Made by a program: the position numbers and the translations under genes. Below, one piece after another: positions 17,666-26,883 of a stretch of DNA of 64,000 nt. How positions within the stretch are numbered: position 1 is the stretch's first letter; each line of letters opens with the position of its first letter. The stretch spans positions 31,269 to 95,268 of the forward strand of contig URJI01000001.1 of the NCBI GenBank assembly GCA_900548215.1, written 5' to 3'. Below the pieces are notes generated by a model that saw only the letters and a list, made by a program, of their open reading frames with translations, was not told the origin of the DNA and searched no databases. This DNA is from an uncultured Coprococcus sp. (GTDB taxonomy: Bacteria; Bacillota; Clostridia; Lachnospirales; Lachnospiraceae).

Positions 17666-18628
17666 CTATTTGTCCTTAGACTCGTCCGTCAGCTTCTCCT
17701 CGATGATAAATCTAGGTCTCGCCTTTGTCTCAAGATATATCTTACCGACATACTCTCCCACAACTCCAGTACACATAATCTGAGCTCCGCCAAAGAAACA
17801 TATGAGAAGGACAGACGTTGTCCAACCCTGTACGGTCCCACCTGCAGCATGACCTATAATTACATATATTCCATACGCTATACTGAACAGAATACACAAC
17901 AGGCCAAACATCGTGATCATCCTTATCGGTCTGACGCTGGTAGATGTGATACCGTCTATCGCAAAATATATCATCTTCTTCAGAGGATATTTGCTCTTTC
18001 CAGCAAACCTTTCCCCTCTGTCATATTCCACTGTCGATGTCTCAAATCCGATAAGCGGGATGATGCCCCTGAGGAAAAGATTGACTTCCTTATAGTTTTT
18101 TAACTCATCAACCGCTCTCTTACTCATAAGCCTGTAATCGGCATGGTTATAGACAATCTCCACACCCATGGCTCTCATAAGCTTATAGAACGCAACCGCT
18201 GTCGTGCGCTTGAACCACGAATCCTTCTTTCTCGATTTTCTCACGCCGTACACGATCTCACTGCCGTTATAATATTCGTCAACAAAGCTGTCCAACACAT
18301 CTATATCATCCTGCAGATCCGAATCCATGGACACTATCATATCTGCGTGATCCGCCGCCTCAAAAAGTCCTGCAAGAAGGGCATTCTGGTGTCCTTTATT
18401 TCTTGAGAGCTTTATGCCTGTCACCAACCCATTATCCATATACAGTCTGTCTATAAGATGCCAAGTACTGTCTGTCGATCCATCATCAACGTAAAGTATC
18501 CGGCTTGAGTCAGCTATCTTTCCGGATTCCATCATCTTACGCATCTTTTCAGTCAGTCTCTTTGTCGTCTCAGTGAGCACCTCTTCCTCATTGAAGCAAG
18601 GTATCACTATGTATAAAATATCCGCCAT
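17666..18628 (-). CDS. GtrB/DPM1-like polyprenyl-phosphate glycosyltransferase
   Basis: A 320-residue enzyme with a GT2 head (YIVIPCFNEEEVL, ILYVDDGSTDSTW, DMIVSMDSDLQDD) and two C-terminal membrane segments at about residues 230-255 and 265-290. That layout is typical of transferases that charge undecaprenyl phosphate with a sugar. Undecaprenyl-phosphate sugars feed GT-C enzymes on the outer face, and a GT-C candidate lies divergently at 18849. It appears to be the first gene of the minus-strand polysaccharide operon. Confidence 0.9.
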   Translation of the reverse strand: MADILYIVIPCFNEEEVLTETTKRLTEKMRKMMESGKIADSSRILYVDDGSTDSTWHLIDRLYMDNGLVTGIKLSRNKGHQNALLAGLFEAADHADMIVSMDSDLQDDIDVLDSFVDEYYNGSEIVYGVRKSRKKDSWFKRTTAVAFYKLMRAMGVEIVYNHADYRLMSKRAVDELKNYKEVNLFLRGIIPLIGFETSTVEYDRGERFAGKSKYPLKKMIYFAIDGITSTSVRPIRMITMFGLLCILFSIAYGIYVIIGHAAGGTVQGWTTSVLLICFFGGAQIMCTGVVGEYVGKIYLETKARPRFIIEEKLTDESKDK

Positions 18629-18668
18629 ATACTACTCTTTTCCCTTTGATCTATATAACCTTTGTCTA

Positions 18669-18760
18669 ATTATGCACAATTGAAACTGTAGGCATTCTAT
18701 GTTATATTTTATAGTGATTGTCTGATACATACAAATAATCAAAACAGAACTGTGCATAAT
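18669..18760. repeat. 10-bp perfect inverted repeat in the divergent glycosyltransferase promoter region
   Basis: ATTATGCACA at 18669-18678 is the exact reverse complement of TGTGCATAAT at 18751-18760. The copies flank the 220-bp region between the GtrB-like operon and the plus-strand GT-C gene. The right-hand copy ends three bases before an extended -10 (TGATATAAT, TATAAT at 18763-18768). It may be a pair of operator half-sites, but chance is not excluded. Confidence 0.35.
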
Positions 18761-18848
18761 GATATAATTATAGCAGATATGACATATTTATCAACTTATA
18801 TCACCGCTGTCACAGGTTCATTATCTATATATCAACAAAGGAGCAGTT

Positions 18849-20702
18849 ATGGAAAACAGAAAAGCATCTCGAAGATTAAGTTATATATTCCTTGCACTCA
18901 TAATTCTGGCTGGTATATGCCGTTTCAGCTATGGATTCTTCGTGCAGAAAGAGGGAGCACATTCAGATGAGACATGGTCATTCGGTCTTGCGAACAGCTA
19001 CTATGATCCATACATACAGTATTCGGACGACACATCTGAATATAGAAATGTAGACACGTGGATCACCAGCGATGTATTCAGAGACTACCTTACAGTACAG
19101 AAAGGTGAGCGTTTCTCATTTGGATCGGTGTACTACAACATGTCATGTGACACCCATCCCCCACTTTACTTTATGCTTTTACACTTTTTGTGCTCGTTTT
19201 TTCCAGGGAAATATATGTTCGTCATAGGCTTTATCATCAACATGGCCGCATATACCATATTGTCGATATTTATATATAAGCTACTCCTTCTGATAACGAA
19301 ATCCGAAGCTGCCAGCCTCGTCGGAGTATTATTTTCCACATTTTCACTGGGTATGCTCAACATGACCATGTTCGTGAGAATGTACCTGTGTGTGGCTACA
19401 GTTGCAACTATATATTCATACCTGAATGCGAAACTGTATTACGATGAGAAAAAGAGGCACAAGGTATCAAGTTATATACTGATAGGTGTCACAGCCCTTG
19501 TTGGTGCACTTACAGACAATTTCTTCCTTCCATACGCCTTTGCCACCACGCTTATCTTCTGCATATGCTGGTGTATTAAAAAGGACTTCAAAACTCTCTG
19601 GAAATACATTCTTGCAGCAGCCTGCGGAATCATATTGTCTATAGTGATCTTCCCTAAGACATTTACGAGCATGTTGGGATCTCTTGGAATCAGCATTGGT
19701 CAGGGAGCCTCCCATGCAGCGGGAACTGTTGTAAATAGCAGTTCAAGGTATATGCCCGTACCATTCCAGTTCAGGCTGGCACTTGCCCATGTGAACAGAG
19801 AACTTTTTGGATATGAGATTTTCTCCGGATATAAAAGCTATGCCGGAATATATATTTCATGTGCAGTATTTATACTTATAATCGTGGCAGCTTTTATGGC
19901 ATTCCTCTTCCGAAAGGATGCATGGTTCATAAAACTCTGCAGCAGGATAAAGAATGGCATCCTTACATTCTTCAGGACATTCAACTTCGTGACATTATCA
20001 CTAATATGCAGTATACTGATCACCTGCCTTGCTGCAGCATATATCGCCGACCTGTATGGCCTTGGCGACACTGGCGACAGATACATATTTGCCTGTCTTC
20101 CAGCCGCAATGATGATATTTGTACTTGCCATCTGGCGCATATGCACACTTATATTCAGGAACAAGCAGGTTATGATATCCATAGTTCTGGCACTTGTGCT
20201 TGCAGCGTCAACCATATCGTCTGGCAGAATAACCTGTACATACTTTATGAAGTGCCCTACAACCATGAAACTGGAGGATATCAGCAAGGATTCCAACTTC
20301 ATCATAATCTCCGCAGCCAAATGGATGCTCGTACAGTATGCAGATAAACTGATAGATTGCAATGAAGCTTTCCTCACGGCAGACTATGATCTGGATAACC
20401 AGCTTGAAAAGATTGATGGACACAAACTTGATGGCGATACGTATTTCTTAATTGACATGACCAGAATAAGCAGCACACAGATCGATATAGGAAAGAACAA
20501 TGTCATGATAGATTACCTGAAACCTACATATATATCAAATGAACTTTCTCCTTCCTCCATACCAGAAGAAGAAACAGATCCTAGATTCGATCTGCAGACT
20601 GTGCTGAAAAAGTGCAAGGGTCTCTCATTTGTCAATGACCTCACATACATTGGCTGTGATGGTCTCAACTACCATAGGATTGATGTGTACAAAGTGAACT
20701 GA
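18849..20702 (+). CDS. GT-C (GT39/ArnT-like) membrane glycosyltransferase
   Basis: A 617-residue polytopic protein with about a dozen hydrophobic segments. In the first outer loop it has GAHSDETWSFGLAN, the acidic metal/catalytic motif of GT-C enzymes, and later THPPLYFMLLHFL, a hallmark of the dolichyl/undecaprenyl-phosphate-sugar transferase group. It would use a lipid-phosphate sugar on the outer membrane face to glycosylate a polymer or protein. The divergent GtrB-like gene could supply that donor. AAGGAGCAGTT precedes the ATG. It is the only plus-strand gene of the polysaccharide region. Confidence 0.82.
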   Translation: MENRKASRRLSYIFLALIILAGICRFSYGFFVQKEGAHSDETWSFGLANSYYDPYIQYSDDTSEYRNVDTWITSDVFRDYLTVQKGERFSFGSVYYNMSCDTHPPLYFMLLHFLCSFFPGKYMFVIGFIINMAAYTILSIFIYKLLLLITKSEAASLVGVLFSTFSLGMLNMTMFVRMYLCVATVATIYSYLNAKLYYDEKKRHKVSSYILIGVTALVGALTDNFFLPYAFATTLIFCICWCIKKDFKTLWKYILAAACGIILSIVIFPKTFTSMLGSLGISIGQGASHAAGTVVNSSSRYMPVPFQFRLALAHVNRELFGYEIFSGYKSYAGIYISCAVFILIIVAAFMAFLFRKDAWFIKLCSRIKNGILTFFRTFNFVTLSLICSILITCLAAAYIADLYGLGDTGDRYIFACLPAAMMIFVLAIWRICTLIFRNKQVMISIVLALVLAASTISSGRITCTYFMKCPTTMKLEDISKDSNFIIISAAKWMLVQYADKLIDCNEAFLTADYDLDNQLEKIDGHKLDGDTYFLIDMTRISSTQIDIGKNNVMIDYLKPTYISNELSPSSIPEEETDPRFDLQTVLKKCKGLSFVNDLTYIGCDGLNYHRIDVYKVN

Positions 20703-20720
20703 TATAGACAAAGACAAATA

Positions 20721-20765
20721 AAAAGGTGGAAAATGATATGTAACTCATATCCTGTTCCACCTTTT
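20721..20765 (+). terminator. Hairpin terminator after the GT-C gene
   Basis: AAAAGGTGGA at 20721-20730 pairs with TCCACCTTTT at 20756-20765, 18 bases after the stop codon. The A-rich left arm and T-rich right arm would let it work in both directions, so it could also stop transcripts of the convergent glycosyltransferase at 20993-21787. Confidence 0.7.
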
Positions 20766-20800
20766 CCATATCTAACTATAGTATCTGACCATACAGGCTC

Positions 20801-21028
20801 TATCTACGTATTCTGTATATCAATTTTTATCGTCTTACCCTATCCACGCTTTCTGTGTGACAGTTCATATCGTCTTACCCTATCCACACATTCTGTGTGT
20901 CAGTTCATATTATCTGCCCTATCCACCCATTCTGTGTATTAGTTCTTATTGTCTGCCCTATCCACACATTCTGTATGTCAGTTCTTACTACTCTATCCAT
21001 ACGTCCTGTATGCAAGTTTATAAAACAC
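20801..21028. repeat. Six tandem ~39-bp repeats, each with a small hairpin
   Basis: Copies of TATCCA-CATTCTGT-TCAGTT begin at 20801, 20841, 20881, 20920, 20959 and 20994 (spacings 40, 40, 39, 39 and 35). Several copies contain a dyad around the middle (CACACA/TGTGTG at 20886, CATAC/GTATG at 20998), and some changes are paired so that stems survive. The last unit overlaps the 3' end of the glycosyltransferase gene (stop at 20993), suggesting the array expanded from that gene's own tail. Confidence 0.8.
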
Positions 21029-21787
21029 CATGATAAGTCCTGCAATCCATTTTGGCCAGAACTTCTCGAACATACTCCTGTCCTCCCGCTCTCTGCGATG
21101 ATCGACTATGAATTCTTTGCTGGTCGCACCATCATGCACTCTGTAGTGTCCAAGCACTTTATCTACATACAGAAACCTTCCAGGCATACATGCCAGCTTA
21201 TAGAAAGTATCCCAGTCAAGGTTGAAGTCATAGTCAGAAGTGAATACATTGTCTCCAAGACGACCCTTATTATAAGTTACAAGCGGACACACTATCGTAT
21301 TGCCAAGACACAGACTCATTTTCTTTCTCCAGGCTCTATCAGCCTTATCCTTGTTCTTAACAGGCCATCTCAAGAATCTCCTTATGCGGCTGTTCACGTC
21401 TCGTTTGCTATAGTCCCCATTCTTGACTGGGGTATAATCCACATAGAATATACTCCAATCATCATAATATCTTGCACACTTTAATAATGCCTTCACATAG
21501 TTTCTGTCATACACATCATCCTGATGGGCAACCGTCACATACCTTGTCTTTGCACTGTTATACGCGAAGTTCCAATCTGCCTGTATCCCCTGTCCTGCAT
21601 TCTCATTCACATACACAGGCACACCATATTTATCTGCTACACCCCTTATGTAGTCATTCGGTGTCGATGTATATACAGCTATATTAGTCTTTACAGTCTG
21701 CTCCACAAGTGATCTGACGCACTCATCCAGATATGGTGATTCTTTATATGCACACACCGCAAATGTGTGATCTGTATTATATCTCAA
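20993..21787 (-). CDS. Family-2 glycosyltransferase (TTG start)
   Basis: FAVCAYKESPYLDECVRSLVEQTV opens a GT-A domain; the metal motif is represented by VTVAHQDDVYDRNYVKAL, and YVDKVLGHYRVHDGATSKEF is a conserved late segment of rhamnosyltransferase-like family members. The longest frame starts at 21847 without a ribosome binding site. The TTG at 21787 has AGAAGGGGG six bases upstream and gives a 264-residue protein that begins in the family at once, so it is preferred. It is a lone gene between purL and the GT-C gene, with tandem repeats covering its stop codon. Confidence 0.83.
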   Translation of the reverse strand: MRYNTDHTFAVCAYKESPYLDECVRSLVEQTVKTNIAVYTSTPNDYIRGVADKYGVPVYVNENAGQGIQADWNFAYNSAKTRYVTVAHQDDVYDRNYVKALLKCARYYDDWSIFYVDYTPVKNGDYSKRDVNSRIRRFLRWPVKNKDKADRAWRKKMSLCLGNTIVCPLVTYNKGRLGDNVFTSDYDFNLDWDTFYKLACMPGRFLYVDKVLGHYRVHDGATSKEFIVDHRREREDRSMFEKFWPKWIAGLIMVFYKLAYRTYG

Positions 21788-21855
21788 TTCGTTCCCCCTT
21801 CTGTCTGGTAAAGTAATATACAATTCGTGCCGCACCGTAAAATACATCAGCTATA

Positions 21856-21884
21856 CAAAACGGGAACAGGCTTTCCCTGCCCGT
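21856..21884 (-). terminator. Terminator after purL
   Basis: On the minus strand ACGGG (21884-21880) pairs with CCCGT (21864-21860), with an inner AGG/CCT stem, and is followed by TTTTG. It lies about 80 bases after the purL stop. A second perfect hairpin without a U-tract (TCACGCT/AGCGTGA, near 21925-21945) lies closer to purL. Confidence 0.65.
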
Positions 21885-21963
21885 CCCCGTATGCATATGA
21901 CATATATCATTGTCCAAATATGTCTCACGCTTTACAGCGTGAAACACACATCTATCTGCGCTC

Positions 21964-24900
21964 TTACTTAAAGTACTCCACACCACTCTCAAATATCTTC
22001 TGGTTCTGATCGCCATATACGTTCACAGCTACTGCCTGTCCGATACGCTCTGAGTGACCCATCTTACCAAGAACACGTCCATCTGGGCTTGTGATACCCT
22101 CGATTGCGTAGTATGAACCGTTGACATTGTAATACTCATCCATGGTTGGATTACCGTTCATGTCGACATACTGTGTTGCAACCTGTCCATTTGCGAAGAG
22201 CTTCTCACACCACTCCTTGCTTGCAACGAAACGTCCCTCACCGTGTGAGATAGGAATTGTGTACACTCCGCCGAGCTCTGCCTTAGAAAGCCATGGGCTC
22301 TTGTTTGTGACAACCTTTGTGTATACCATCTTGGACTGATGACGTCCAATGCTGTTCATGGTCAGTGTAGGTGAATCATCTGTCTGTGGTCTGATCTCGC
22401 CGTAAGGAACAAGTCCGAGCTTGATAAGTGCCTGGAATCCGTTACAGATACCAAGTGCAAGTCCGTCTCTCTCGTTCAGGAGCTTCATGACTTCCTCTGA
22501 GATCTTGGCATTACGGAATGCCGTTGCGATGAACTTACCTGATCCATCAGGCTCATCACCTGCTGAGAATCCACCTGGGAACATGATGATCTGAGAATCA
22601 CTGATCGCCTTAGCAAATGCATCTACAGAATCTCTGATTCCCTGTGCTGTCATATTCCTGAATACTATCGTCTGTACGTCTGCGCCAGCTCTCTCAAATG
22701 CCTTTGCTGAGTCATACTCACAGTTCGTACCAGGGAATACAGGTATGAATACCTTTGGTTTTGCAACCTTGTTCCTTGATGTGTAAACTGTATTTGCGTC
22801 GAAGATTCCTGTCTTGATCTCTGTCTGAGCTACATGTGACTCTGTAGGGAATACCTTCTCAAGGGTCTTTGTCCATGCAGCGAGTGCCTCGTCCATGGTA
22901 ACTGTCACATCACCGTATACAAATACAGGCTCCTTTGTAACCTTGCCGATCTTCTTGACTGGAATTCCAAGCTGGTCAAGATCTGACTCCTTAACCTCAA
23001 GTATGATAGAGCCATAGTTCTTGGCCACAAGGTCTCTCTTGCTGACTGTATCCTCAAGTTCTACTCCGAGCTTATTTCCAAATGCCATCTTGCTGACAGC
23101 CTCTATGATACCGCCAAATCCAACTGCATATGCAGACTGGATCTTGCCCTCTTTGATCTTCTTGTTGAGAAGGTCATACATGTACAAAACATTCTCATAT
23201 ACAGGTATGTCGTTCTCATCCTTATCTATATCCATCTCTACAAGCACGTTGCCGGCCTTCTTGAGCTCTGGTGTAACCACATCCATGTAACTTGCCACAT
23301 CAACGGCAAATGATACGAGTGTTGGAGGTACGTCTATATCGTTGAATGTACCTGACATACTGTCCTTACCACCGATTGATGGAAGTCCGAGACCTATCTG
23401 TACATCATATGCACCGAGAAGTGCTGCAAGTGGCTGTCCCCATCTGTATGGGTCTGTTCCAAGTCTCTTGAAATACTCCTGGAATGTGAGTCTGATCTTG
23501 CTCACATCTCCACCTGCTGCAGCGATCTTGGCAGCTGATGTAACAACCGCATATACTGAACCGTGATATGGGCTCCAGCTTGAAAGATATGGATCAAATC
23601 CGTAGCTCATCATGGTGATAGTGTCAGTCTTGCCCTTGAGTACTGGAAGCTTTGCTATCATTGTCTGTGTAGGTGTGAGCTGGTACTTGCCGCCATATGG
23701 CATGGTGACTGTTCCAGCTCCGATGGAGCTGTCGAACATCTCCACAAGTCCCTTCTGTGAGCATACATTGAGGTCTGAAAGTGTATCAATCCATGCCTTC
23801 TTCACATCTGATGGCTCCTTAACTGAATCAAAGTAATTGTCAGCCTTGCTTGGAACTTCAACCTTGACCTGTGTCTCCTGATGTGCACCATTCGTATTGA
23901 GGAATGCACGTGAGATATTCACAATATCCTTGCCTCTCCAATTGAGTACAAGTCTTGGCTCCTCTGTAACTGTTGCAACTACAACCGCCTCGAGGTTCTC
24001 CTCCTCAGCGTAGCCAAGCATAGTGTCAACATCCTTAGGATCAACTACTATAGCCATACGCTCCTGGGACTCTGATATGGCAAGCTCTGTACCATCAAGT
24101 CCTGCGTACTTCTTTGGCACCTTATCAAGATCTACCACAAGTCCGTCTGCCAGCTCTCCTATGGCAACTGACACACCGCCGGCACCAAAATCGTTACACT
24201 TCTTTATAATTGATGAAACCTCTTCTCTTCTGAAGAGTCTCTGGATCTTTCTCTCTGTAGGCGGGTTACCCTTCTGAACCTCAGCACCACATGTCTCAAG
24301 TGAGTGTGATGTATGAGCCTTTGATGAACCTGTAGCACCACCGCAGCCGTCACGTCCTGTACGTCCGCCGAGGAGGATGATCACATCTCCCGGATCAGAT
24401 GTAAGACGCTTTACAGCACGTCTTGGAGCTGCACCCATAACTGCTCCGATCTCCATTCTCTTTGCCACATAATCAGGATGGTATATCTCATTTACAAGAC
24501 CTGTTGCAAGGCCGATCTGGTTGCCGTATGAGCTGTATCCCTTTGCTGCTGTTGTGACAATCTTACGCTGTGGAAGCTTACCCTCCATGGTCTCCTTGAG
24601 AGACTTTGTAGGATCTGCAGCACCTGTAACTCTCATGGCCTGATACACATATCCTCTTCCTGAAAGTGGATCTCTGATTGCACCGCCGAGACATGTAGCA
24701 GCACCACCAAATGGCTCAATCTCTGTAGGATGGTTGTGTGTCTCGTTCTTGAAGAATACAAGCCACTCTTCCTCTACTCCGTCCACAACTACAGGAACAA
24801 CTATAGAACATGCGTTGATCTCATCTGATACTTCCATATCATCGAGCTTACCTGCTGCCTTGAGCTGCTTCATACCCATAAGGGCTATATCCATGAGACA

Positions 24901-25716
24901 TACGAACTTGTCATCTCTGTCCTTGTACATCTCCTTCATCTCTGCTCTGTATGCATCAAAAGTCTTCTCAAGGAGACCCTTGTAATCTCCATCATCGAAC
25001 TCTACATCTGTGAGCTCTGTTGAGAATGTTGTATGACGGCAGTGATCTGACCAGTATGTATCGAGAACTCTGATCTCGGTCATGGATGGATCTCTCTTCT
25101 CCTCACCCTTGAAGTAGTTCTGGATGTGAAGGAAATCCTTGAATGTCATGGCAAGTCCAAGTGAGTCATAAAGCTCCTTCAGATCTGCCTCTGCCATGTC
25201 TTTGAATCCATCAAATATATGAACATCGGCTGGCTCTGGAAACTCAGTTACAAGAGTCTCAGGTATCTCCATACCGCATATTCTTGAATCAACAGGGTTT
25301 ACACAGTAATCCATGACAGCTTTCATCTGCTCGTCTGTCACGTCTCCTGAAAGTACATATGTTGTAGCAGTCTTGATAACCGGCTCCTCATCCTCTGAAA
25401 GAAGCTTTACGCACTGCTCTGCCGAATCCGCTCTCTGATCGAACTGACCTGGAAGAGCCTCAACTGAGAATACCTTATCTGTATCTGCAAGCTTTGGCTC
25501 ACCCTCATAGATCATATCTACAGGCGGCTCTGCAAATACTGTCTCAAGAGCCTTTGCATAAGTCTCGTCCGATATGTTCTCAATATCATATCTGACAAGC
25601 ACTCTCACATACTCAGCCTTGATCCCCAGATAATTCTTAATCTCTTCGTGAAGTTCCTTAGCCTTGACTGCATAGTCCGGCTTTTTCTCAACATACACTC
25701 TCTTGACCTTACTCAT
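21964..25716 (-). CDS. purL: Phosphoribosylformylglycinamidine synthase, single-chain
   Basis: This enzyme converts FGAR to FGAM using glutamine and ATP, the fourth step of purine synthesis. The 1,250-residue protein has the full large-PurL layout: N-terminal PurS-like region, linker (RDPSMTEIRVLDTYWSDHCRHTTF), two AIR-synthase-like halves (FKNETHNHPTEIEPFGGAATC; GGKDSMSGTFNDI), and a C-terminal class-I glutamine amidotransferase. In the last domain VFPGTNCEYD starts the fold, LALGICNGFQALIK carries the catalytic cysteine and ISHGEGRF the histidine. TATGGAGG precedes the ATG. It stands alone, with its own leader and terminator, between polysaccharide and M14 genes. Confidence 0.96.
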   Translation of the reverse strand: MSKVKRVYVEKKPDYAVKAKELHEEIKNYLGIKAEYVRVLVRYDIENISDETYAKALETVFAEPPVDMIYEGEPKLADTDKVFSVEALPGQFDQRADSAEQCVKLLSEDEEPVIKTATTYVLSGDVTDEQMKAVMDYCVNPVDSRICGMEIPETLVTEFPEPADVHIFDGFKDMAEADLKELYDSLGLAMTFKDFLHIQNYFKGEEKRDPSMTEIRVLDTYWSDHCRHTTFSTELTDVEFDDGDYKGLLEKTFDAYRAEMKEMYKDRDDKFVCLMDIALMGMKQLKAAGKLDDMEVSDEINACSIVVPVVVDGVEEEWLVFFKNETHNHPTEIEPFGGAATCLGGAIRDPLSGRGYVYQAMRVTGAADPTKSLKETMEGKLPQRKIVTTAAKGYSSYGNQIGLATGLVNEIYHPDYVAKRMEIGAVMGAAPRRAVKRLTSDPGDVIILLGGRTGRDGCGGATGSSKAHTSHSLETCGAEVQKGNPPTERKIQRLFRREEVSSIIKKCNDFGAGGVSVAIGELADGLVVDLDKVPKKYAGLDGTELAISESQERMAIVVDPKDVDTMLGYAEEENLEAVVVATVTEEPRLVLNWRGKDIVNISRAFLNTNGAHQETQVKVEVPSKADNYFDSVKEPSDVKKAWIDTLSDLNVCSQKGLVEMFDSSIGAGTVTMPYGGKYQLTPTQTMIAKLPVLKGKTDTITMMSYGFDPYLSSWSPYHGSVYAVVTSAAKIAAAGGDVSKIRLTFQEYFKRLGTDPYRWGQPLAALLGAYDVQIGLGLPSIGGKDSMSGTFNDIDVPPTLVSFAVDVASYMDVVTPELKKAGNVLVEMDIDKDENDIPVYENVLYMYDLLNKKIKEGKIQSAYAVGFGGIIEAVSKMAFGNKLGVELEDTVSKRDLVAKNYGSIILEVKESDLDQLGIPVKKIGKVTKEPVFVYGDVTVTMDEALAAWTKTLEKVFPTESHVAQTEIKTGIFDANTVYTSRNKVAKPKVFIPVFPGTNCEYDSAKAFERAGADVQTIVFRNMTAQGIRDSVDAFAKAISDSQIIMFPGGFSAGDEPDGSGKFIATAFRNAKISEEVMKLLNERDGLALGICNGFQALIKLGLVPYGEIRPQTDDSPTLTMNSIGRHQSKMVYTKVVTNKSPWLSKAELGGVYTIPISHGEGRFVASKEWCEKLFANGQVATQYVDMNGNPTMDEYYNVNGSYYAIEGITSPDGRVLGKMGHSERIGQAVAVNVYGDQNQKIFESGVEYFK

Positions 25717-25749
25717 GTCATACCTCCATAGTAAAAGCGTTTTTCATAC

Positions 25750-25805
25750 AGGCGGAAAAATCACCAAACGGAAACTATACATCACCGAATATGTAAATTC
25801 CGCCT
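25750..25805 (-). promoter_or_regulatory. Hairpin in the purL 5' leader
   Basis: AGGCGGAA (25805-25798 on the transcribed strand) pairs perfectly with TTCCGCCT (25757-25750) around a 40-base loop that itself contains a TACAT/ATGTA stem. It ends 33 bases before the purL start. It lacks the conserved cores of the purine riboswitch and is not followed by a U-tract in the purL direction; on the plus strand a T-run follows it. It may be a leader element or a terminator-like insert. Nothing else is recognisable in the A+T-rich 25806-25944. Confidence 0.4.
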
Positions 25806-25944
25806 ATTTTTTATCTCAATTATTTAATAATAGCATTTATCTTGATTTTTTTGTAGTGTTTTGTGTCTGATTGGTGAAATTTGTTTATTACTTACATTAT
25901 TTAATATTTTTCAGTCAGCTTTTTATATTTTTTTCAAAATCTGA

Positions 25945-26883
25945 CTAATTGTGCAGTCTGCGAATCATCTTGAATATCACCGAATTCTGATATATCATCG
26001 GAGAATTCTGACAGTAGAATATTATTCCATCTGTCGGCGCATATATGTCTGTGGTGTTCTCACCTGTCATCGGATTGATGATATTTGCTATGATATCTCC
26101 CCTGACAACCTCATCGCCCGGTTCCACCAGCTTCTTGAAAAATCCTGCTGCATGCTCTGATTTGATGCTCAACAGATCCTCCTCATCCAATATGGTGGAT
26201 ATATATCCAGCATGGCAGTTATACCTTATAACGCCCATACGTGTCAGAAATCTGAGAACCGATGACACTGCCTGGTTTGCACTCTCACCATTTATTGTAT
26301 CCGTTACACCTGAGTACACGGAAAACGCATCCGTTCCACGCATCTGCCAATTGTAGTTGAGTGTTGCTTTGTCGTAGGAACGAGGCTCCGCAGTAAGAAC
26401 ATACGGCATTCCAAACTGATTTGCCAGACTGTTGCTCTGTATTCCGGTCTCGATCATTCTCACATGAGGAATGAACTCACCATCCATATAAAAACTTGCA
26501 AACTGTATTCCATATGCATATCCCGTAACTTTCTCCATCACGGCAGCCGCAATACGGCTTGTTGCCTGTCCTTCAGGATTACCCGGAAACGACCTGTTTA
26601 TATCAGAATTGTCAGTTATCCAATACTTCTTTCCAACATTAAAAGAACTGTAATTGAGAGACGGAATAAGCATGATCTGCTTTCCTGACACTATAGCCCC
26701 TCTGGCCTCAAGCTCACTTAACTTCTTTGCAAGAAGAGATGAGATATAGAGCTGCTGAAATTCATTTCCACGCATAGCACCTACTATACATGCGGCCTTG
26801 TCACCACTTCCATATGAAAATCCCTGTATCTCGTACTCTCCTCTGTACGCAGTATTCATGGAATAAATTATCTCTTTATTCAT
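25945..26883 (-). CDS. Aspartoacylase/succinylglutamate desuccinylase-like protein lacking zinc histidines
   Basis: The 312-residue protein has the M14 AspA/AstE fold landmarks DINRSFPGNPEG and a C-terminal beta-rich domain (PGDEVVRGDIIANIINPMTGENTTDIYAPTDGIIF) like its upstream neighbour. The zinc site is broken: the HGxE motif reads GAMRGNE (Arg38 for His; Glu41 kept), and the third ligand, IHS in the neighbour, reads FAS (Ala129 for His). It is therefore probably catalytically dead and may act as a partner or regulator of the intact paralog. The ATG at 26883 overlaps the upstream stop by eight bases, with GGAGG ahead of it, so the two are co-translated. Confidence 0.8.
   Translation of the reverse strand: MNKEIIYSMNTAYRGEYEIQGFSYGSGDKAACIVGAMRGNEFQQLYISSLLAKKLSELEARGAIVSGKQIMLIPSLNYSSFNVGKKYWITDNSDINRSFPGNPEGQATSRIAAAVMEKVTGYAYGIQFASFYMDGEFIPHVRMIETGIQSNSLANQFGMPYVLTAEPRSYDKATLNYNWQMRGTDAFSVYSGVTDTINGESANQAVSSVLRFLTRMGVIRYNCHAGYISTILDEEDLLSIKSEHAAGFFKKLVEPGDEVVRGDIIANIINPMTGENTTDIYAPTDGIIFYCQNSPMIYQNSVIFKMIRRLHN

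Noticed and set aside
20093..20423. Overlapping frames inside the GT-C gene as a second protein
   Set aside because: No ribosome binding site and no recognisable domain; the GT-C frame has clear membrane segments and motifs throughout.
20801..21028. CRISPR array
   Set aside because: The repeats are directly adjacent and variable with no constant repeat/unique spacer pattern, and no cas genes are near.
6612..21847. Integrative element or prophage carrying the glycan genes
   Set aside because: No integrase, transposase, phage gene, tRNA or direct terminal repeat was seen, despite the AT-rich block.
25717..25944. Purine riboswitch before purL
   Set aside because: The conserved junction and loop sequences of the purine aptamer could not be found; only a generic hairpin is present.
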